Below are positions 6,197-9,685 of a stretch of DNA of 9,685 nucleotides, piece by piece. Numbering within the stretch: position 1 is the stretch's first letter; every line of letters begins with the position of its first letter. The DNA is from DATGQT01 sp033720695. Lineage in GTDB: Bacteria; Bacteroidota; Rhodothermia; Rhodothermales; Rubricoccaceae. The stretch covers positions 1 to 9,685 of the forward strand of contig JAWWCA010000140.1 of NCBI GenBank assembly GCA_033720695.1, read 5' to 3'. The position numbers and the translations under genes are program-made. The notes beneath the pieces are model-generated. The model searched no databases, was not told the origin of the DNA, and was given only the letters and a program-made list of their open reading frames with translations.

Positions 6197-7513
6197 TCAG
6201 TACCCGCGGTCGAGGGACTCGAGGAACCGCTCGCAGTCCAGCGGGATGGTCTCGACGCGTCGGCCGCGGCGGCACCCCTCGTCGGGGTCCTCCTTGTCGC
6301 AGGCCGGATAGGAGGCGCCGCGGTTGCGGACGTGCATGCGGTCGGCGGCGATGCCGCGGTCGAGGTAGTAGTCGTAGACGACCTGGGCACGGCGCCCGGC
6401 GAGCGGCATCCCGAACTCGTCGTACTCCCGAGTATCGGTGTAGCCGTCGATGTAGACGCAGCACTGGGGGTTCTCGCGGAGGAGCTGGACGTTCTCGTCG
6501 AGGAGGGCGCGTGCGCGCGGGGTGAGCGCGGCCGTGCCGTAGTCGAAGTAAACCGCGTTCAGCTCGACGAGGTCGCAGACCACCGGAGGCGGCGGGGGGG
6601 GTGGTGGAGGTGGGGGCGGAGGGGGCGGAGGCGGAGGGGGCGGTGGCGGCGGAGGCGGCGGCGCGCCGAAGCCGAGCCGGAGGCCCGTCGCGAGGTACGA
6701 GGACCGGAACATCTCGTCGTAGCCGATCTCCTCGATCGGGTCCACGCCGCCATCACACTCCGGCTTCTCGGGGTACTTCGCGCACTTACACTCGAAGCTG
6801 TCGGGGTCCTTCTTGCAGGGGTCGTCGGGGTGCTCGGGACCACCGGCACCGGCGGCGCGGAAGCCGGCGGCCTCGCCGACCTCGTTCAGCACCCACCGGT
6901 AGCTGGCTTCGAAGACGAGGGAGAGGTTTCGCGAGAGCCGCACGTCCACGCCCGCGCCCGCGGGGATGAAGTAGGCCACGCGCTCGCGGTCCAGCGCGTC
7001 GACGGCGTCGTCCTGCCCGAACGGGTCGGCGATGAGCGTGCCGATCCCGGAGAAGAGGTAGGGGACGACCGAGGACTCCCGGTAGGAGAGGAGGTTGAAG
7101 AGGAGGTCGCCTTCGAGGAGAGCGACCTCGTTGGTGAGGAACGGGTTCTGCCCCGGAGGCGCCGCGTCCTCATCGGCCCCGATGTTGAGGAGACCGGCCG
7201 TGAAGCGTCCGTACAGGCGCTCGCCGGAGAGGGGGAACGAGACCGAGGCGGTGACGCCGGGGCGGGTCTGGTCCACGTCGCGCTGCTCGTCGGCGGTGGC
7301 GTAGAAGCGGTCGGGGCCGACGTAGGTGAAGGCGCCCACGCCGACGCCGATCCGGACGCCCGGGGCCTCGTGGGGGTCGTCGTCGAGGGTGCTGTACTGG
7401 GCCTCCGCTCCGGGCGCGAGGCCCACGACGAGCACGAGGCCGAGCGCGATCCGCCGGAGGGCGCCTGCCGGCGTGTGCCGACCGACCAGAGGCAAAGGCG
7501 TGCGGGAGAGCAT
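6197..7513 (-). CDS. OmpA-family outer-membrane protein with polyproline linker
   Basis: A 438-residue envelope protein. The Sec signal peptide (1-38) has RR at 20-21, the hydrophobic core IALGLVLVVGL and cleavage at AEA|Q. Residues about 45-284 resemble a small beta-barrel of alternating hydrophobic strands closing with YLATGLRLGF. A charged Cys-rich insert (about 226-263, Cys233, 242, 244, 253) sits before the last strand and is probably an extracellular loop. A run of 26 consecutive prolines (285-310) leads to the OmpA-type peptidoglycan-binding domain (about 313-423): ELNAVYFDYG, then DGYTD with Asp360, and Arg375 at the LSxxR position, the pair that binds diaminopimelate in OmpA. The domain has extra cysteines (313, 351, 352, 405, 414, 427). 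It likely tethers the outer membrane to the cell wall. ATG 7513 is chosen because the signal peptide begins there. Its C-terminal domain is paralogous to that of the next gene. Confidence 0.9.
   Translation of the reverse strand: MLSRTPLPLVGRHTPAGALRRIALGLVLVVGLAPGAEAQYSTLDDDPHEAPGVRIGVGVGAFTYVGPDRFYATADEQRDVDQTRPGVTASVSFPLSGERLYGRFTAGLLNIGADEDAAPPGQNPFLTNEVALLEGDLLFNLLSYRESSVVPYLFSGIGTLIADPFGQDDAVDALDRERVAYFIPAGAGVDVRLSRNLSLVFEASYRWVLNEVGEAAGFRAAGAGGPEHPDDPCKKDPDSFECKCAKYPEKPECDGGVDPIEEIGYDEMFRSSYLATGLRLGFGAPPPPPPPPPPPPPPPPPPPPPPPPPPVVCDLVELNAVYFDYGTAALTPRARALLDENVQLLRENPQCCVYIDGYTDTREYDEFGMPLAGRRAQVVYDYYLDRGIAADRMHVRNRGASYPACDKEDPDEGCRRGRRVETIPLDCERFLESLDRGY
6584..6661 (-). repeat. 26-codon polyproline tract
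   Basis: Twenty-six successive proline codons within the OmpA-like gene join barrel and peptidoglycan-binding domain. All four CCN codons occur in mixed order, so the DNA is a purine/pyrimidine-skewed low-complexity tract rather than a pure triplet repeat. The encoded segment should form a stiff polyproline-II rod, and its translation should depend strongly on elongation factor P. Confidence 0.95.
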
Positions 7514-7761
7514 GGGAGGAGGGATCCGGAAGGGAGGCGCAGAGCGCGCAGCGCCGGCGGAGGCGCCGTTTCGTCGCCCCGAGTCAAAAAGCCGGCACCG
7601 CCGGGGGCGACCTCGGATCAGCCCGCGACAACGACAGCGGCCCGTTACATGGCCCTCCGATATACCCCCTCTCCACCTCGCTCCCCCGTCTCCCAACGAC
7701 GAGGGCGGCCCACCCAGAGGCAGGCCGCCCTCGACGGACAATCACGCGGTGGACCGGGGCG
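7514..7761. other. Intergenic region between the two complete OmpA-like genes
   Basis: 248 bases holding the terminator hairpin of the PKD gene (7700-7733) and, next to ATG 7513, the presumed promoter and leader of the polyproline gene. AT-richer patches suggestive of promoter elements on the minus strand are GGCTTTTTGACTC (around 7579-7591) and GGTATATCGG (around 7658-7667), but their spacing does not match the -33/-7 or -35/-10 arrangements well. No Shine-Dalgarno precedes the start; the leader there is pyrimidine-rich (CCTCCTCCC). Confidence 0.4.
7700..7733 (-). terminator. Hairpin terminator after the PKD OmpA-like gene
   Basis: An 11-bp perfect stem, CGAGGGCGGCC (7700-7710) with GGCCGCCCTCG (7723-7733), and a 12-base loop, 28 bases past the minus-strand stop at 7762. 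Only TCGTT follows on the minus strand, so the U-tract is poor. The GC-only stem and its position copy the hairpins after the other two OmpA-like genes, which supports a role in ending the transcript. Confidence 0.65.
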
Positions 7762-9324
7762 CTACATCCCCATGTCGTCGCAGTCGACGGGGATGGACTC
7801 GGCGCGGCGGCAGTTCCGGTCGCCCGGGCCCGGGTCCTCCTTCGGGTTGCACAGCGCGGCCTCGCCGAGGCCGCGCGCCGTCAGGCGGTCCGGGTCAACC
7901 CCGTTGTCGAGGTAGTAGTCGTAGATGGCCTGGGAGCGCCGCTCCGAGAGGCGGAGCTGGTCGCCCTCCTGCGGGTCGGCGTAGCCGTTGACAACGACGC
8001 AGATGTCCGAGCAGCGACGGAGGAGGATGAGGTTCTCGTCGAGCCGCTCGCGGGCGGCGTCGGTGAGCGTGCTCATCTCGAAGTCGAAGAACACGGCGTT
8101 CAGCTCGCGGACCTCCTCGCAGAAGGTGTCGCCCACCTCGACCTCCACGGTGCAGACGTCGCTGCCGCCCTGGTTGGTCGCGGTGATGGTGACGGTGTAG
8201 GTGCCCGGGGCGTCGTAGGCGTGCGAGGCCGGGAGGGCCGAGGCCGTCGCCCCATCGCCGAAGTCGACGGCGACGTCGATGGGCTCGCTCCCGGTCACCG
8301 AGGCGCTGACGGTCACCTCATCGTCGATGCTCGCGCGGCTCGGGCTCACGCGGCAACCGGCGAGGGCCGGCGGCGCGGCGCGGACGGTGACGAGGCAGGT
8401 CTCGGTGTCGGTGTTGGCCGGCCCCTCGACCGTGAACGACGCGGTGTAGGTGCCGGGGGCCTCGTAGGCGTGGCGGGCCGTGAGCCCGGTGGCCGTGGTG
8501 CCGTCGCCGAAGTCCCACGTGAAGGTAAGCGGCTCCGAGGCGTCGTCGTTGTAGGAGGCCGTGAATGCCCCGGCCTCGCCGACGGTGAGCTCGGTCATGC
8601 AGTCGATCCGGGCGTCGACCTCGGTGTAGGGCGGGCGGAAGAAGTAGCGGAGGCCGCCGCCGTAGAGCGTCGTCACGTCGAAGTCGGCCTCGTCGCCGGC
8701 GTCGTCGGGGTCGAGGCCGTCAAGGGAGCCGTCGGAGAACCACCACGAACCCTCGGCGAGGAGGAAGAGCGAGAGCTGGCGCCCGACGAGCCAGTCGAAG
8801 CCGAAGCCGGCCGTGGGCCCGAAGGCCACCGAGGAGGGGTCGGTCCCGGCCGGGGCGCCGTCGTGCTCCCCGGCGAAGGCGATGCCGCCGCCGAGCTCGA
8901 CGAACGGCGTGAACGCCCAGCTCGGGACGGGCGTGAGCCGGAACAGGGCGTGGACCTGCGGCGCGTCGTCGTCGTCGTTGACCTGGCCGTTGATGCCGGG
9001 CCCGACGGCGTCGGCGCGGTCGAGGTTCTCGTACTGCGCGTACAGGCCGAGGACCGAGAAGCTCAGCGCAGGGCTGAACTGGTACCCGAGCTCGAGGCCG
9101 ACGCCGAAGCCGAGGTCTTCGAAGAGCCAGCCGTATTCACAGTCGGGGTCCGCGTCGGCGCTGGCGCACGAGTCGAGCTCGCCGCCGTAGGCGGTGACGC
9201 CGCCGCGCGCGCCGATGAAGAGCGTCTGGTTGGGGCGGAGCACCTGCGCCTCCGCCGCGGCGGCGAAGAGCAGGAGCGCGATGGGGAACGCGGCCCGGAG
9301 GGCCGAGCGGTAGAGGAGAGTCAT
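7762..9324 (-). CDS. OmpA-family outer-membrane protein with two PKD domains
   Basis: A 520-residue protein. The signal peptide (1-26) ends AEA|Q. A beta-barrel-like domain (about 28-232) has acidic loops (NDDDD at 116-120; DPDDAGDEADFD at 205-216) and ends with LYGGGLRYFF. Two PKD/Ig-like domains follow: about 241-315, with WDFGDGTTATG and HAYEAPGTYTASFTV; and about 323-398, with VDFGDGATASA and HAYDAPGTYTVTITATN. The OmpA-type peptidoglycan-binding domain is about 402-511 (ELNAVFFDFEMSTLT, NGYAD with Asp450, RLSERRS with Arg463). Its cysteines at 402, 442, 492, 505 and 515 match those of the polyproline paralogue. PKD domains usually mediate protein or carbohydrate contacts and act as spacers, so this protein probably links outer membrane and cell wall across a wider gap. 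ATG 9324 is chosen for the signal peptide. It lies between two relatives and has its own downstream hairpin. Confidence 0.9.
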   Translation of the reverse strand: MTLLYRSALRAAFPIALLLFAAAAEAQVLRPNQTLFIGARGGVTAYGGELDSCASADADPDCEYGWLFEDLGFGVGLELGYQFSPALSFSVLGLYAQYENLDRADAVGPGINGQVNDDDDAPQVHALFRLTPVPSWAFTPFVELGGGIAFAGEHDGAPAGTDPSSVAFGPTAGFGFDWLVGRQLSLFLLAEGSWWFSDGSLDGLDPDDAGDEADFDVTTLYGGGLRYFFRPPYTEVDARIDCMTELTVGEAGAFTASYNDDASEPLTFTWDFGDGTTATGLTARHAYEAPGTYTASFTVEGPANTDTETCLVTVRAAPPALAGCRVSPSRASIDDEVTVSASVTGSEPIDVAVDFGDGATASALPASHAYDAPGTYTVTITATNQGGSDVCTVEVEVGDTFCEEVRELNAVFFDFEMSTLTDAARERLDENLILLRRCSDICVVVNGYADPQEGDQLRLSERRSQAIYDYYLDNGVDPDRLTARGLGEAALCNPKEDPGPGDRNCRRAESIPVDCDDMGM

Positions 9325-9351
9325 GGGAGTGGCGGTGGTGGTGCTGAGAGA

Positions 9352-9394
9352 GGGCGGGTGCAGGAGCGGGCACGTTGCCGCCTGCACTCCGCCC
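9352..9394 (-). promoter_or_regulatory. Hairpin in the leader of the PKD OmpA-like gene
   Basis: GGGCGGGTGCAGG (9352-9364) pairs with CCTGCACTCCGCCC (9381-9394) except for one bulged base, with a 16-base loop. It begins 28 bases upstream of ATG 9324 on the minus strand. It has no U-tract, so it is not an obvious terminator. It could be an mRNA-stabilising or translation-modulating leader structure, or an operator dyad. Function is not shown by sequence. Confidence 0.45.
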
Positions 9395-9454
9395 TGCGAT
9401 GCGTTCTTGCCCCGTGGGTTCCGGGAGCCGCGAAAAAGTGCGGGCCAACGCGAA

Positions 9455-9480
9455 GGGGGCCCGCCGGCCGGCGGGCCCCC
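9455..9480 (-). terminator. Perfect 26-bp palindrome, probable terminator of the right-hand OmpA-like gene
   Basis: GGGGGCCCGCCGG (9455-9467) is followed directly by its exact reverse complement (9468-9480). It lies 43 bases after the minus-strand stop at 9523 and is followed by TTCGCG on that strand, with a T5 run about 12 bases further on. A smaller dyad, CAGACC/GGTCTG (9490-9495 and 9500-9505), lies between it and the stop codon. The poor U-tract is shared with the other terminator-like hairpins here. Confidence 0.6.
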
Positions 9481-9522
9481 TGTCACGGTCAGACCGGTTG
9501 GTCTGGGGGAGGCGCTAGGCGC

Positions 9523-9685
9523 TTACATCCCCATGTCGTCCATGTCGTCGCAGTCGACGGGGATGGACTCGGCGCGGCGGCAGTTCCGGTCGCCCGGGCC
9601 CGGGTCCTCCTTCGGGTTGCACAGCGGGGCCTCGCCGAGGCCACGCGCCAGCAGGCGGCCCTCGTCGATCCCGTTGGCGACGTAG
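9523..9685 (-). CDS. Third OmpA-family paralogue, C-terminal end only (cut by window edge)
   Basis: The last 53 residues of a minus-strand gene ending in TAA at 9523-9525; the rest lies beyond the window. The visible part begins YVANGIDEGRLLARGLGEAP and continues with the CNPKEDPGPGDRNCRRAE stretch and SIPVDC, matching the end of the PKD OmpA-like protein almost residue for residue. That stretch is the last helix-strand part of an OmpA-type peptidoglycan-binding domain, including the conserved cysteines. The tail differs by one extra in-frame Asp-Asp-Met unit (DDMDDMGM against DDMGM). The N-terminal barrel and any linker are assumed from the paralogues, not seen. Confidence 0.85.
   Translation of the reverse strand, partial: YVANGIDEGRLLARGLGEAPLCNPKEDPGPGDRNCRRAESIPVDCDDMDDMGM

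Noticed and set aside
6332..7915. Long plus-strand open frame (527 codons) across the polyproline gene and the next intergenic region
   Set aside because: Crosses a terminator hairpin and two genes in antisense; composition is biased and no motif is visible.
1..9685. CRISPR arrays, tRNA, rRNA, integrase or transposase genes
   Set aside because: Looked for on both strands; no direct-repeat array, cloverleaf or recombinase motif was seen.

Overview
This is a very GC-rich, gene-dense bacterial chromosome segment. Six genes lie wholly inside the window and two run off its ends. The organism is Gram-negative: there are outer-membrane beta-barrel proteins with OmpA peptidoglycan-binding tails and Sec signal peptides ending AEA|Q. 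None of the six gene starts inside the window has a purine-rich Shine-Dalgarno sequence. That fits the Bacteroidota/Rhodothermota group, as do the PKD-containing OmpA-like proteins. The high GC suggests a Rhodothermota relative (Rubricoccus/Rubrivirga-like), but this taxonomic call is inference.

Plus-strand half (1-5065): the 3' part of lysS (class II lysyl-tRNA synthetase); a 117-bp imperfect inverted repeat of the dispersed 'GTCATCCTGAGCG...CAGAATGAC' kind; a small stand-alone GIY-YIG nuclease gene that starts 4 bp after the repeat; an MFS exporter; and a soluble PAS-GAF-PAS sensor histidine kinase with no response regulator in view.

Minus-strand half (5066-9685): read right to left, there is the C-terminal end of one OmpA-like protein, then a complete barrel-PKD-PKD-OmpA protein, then a complete barrel-polyproline-OmpA protein, then queG (epoxyqueuosine reductase). 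A GC-rich hairpin follows each of the three ompA-like genes, so they are probably separate transcription units. The histidine kinase and queG converge with their stop codons touching (TGA|TCA).

The housekeeping functions are lysyl-tRNA charging and the last step of queuosine synthesis. The accessory interest lies in two places. One is the inverted repeat beside the GIY-YIG gene, which resembles the layout of REP elements with their RAYT genes and could be a small mobile or self-spreading module. The other is the tandem family of OmpA-like cell-envelope proteins, which keep the barrel and the peptidoglycan-binding end but exchange the connecting segment (two PKD domains or 26 prolines), share an unusual set of cysteines, and show near-identical 3' ends suggestive of gene conversion.
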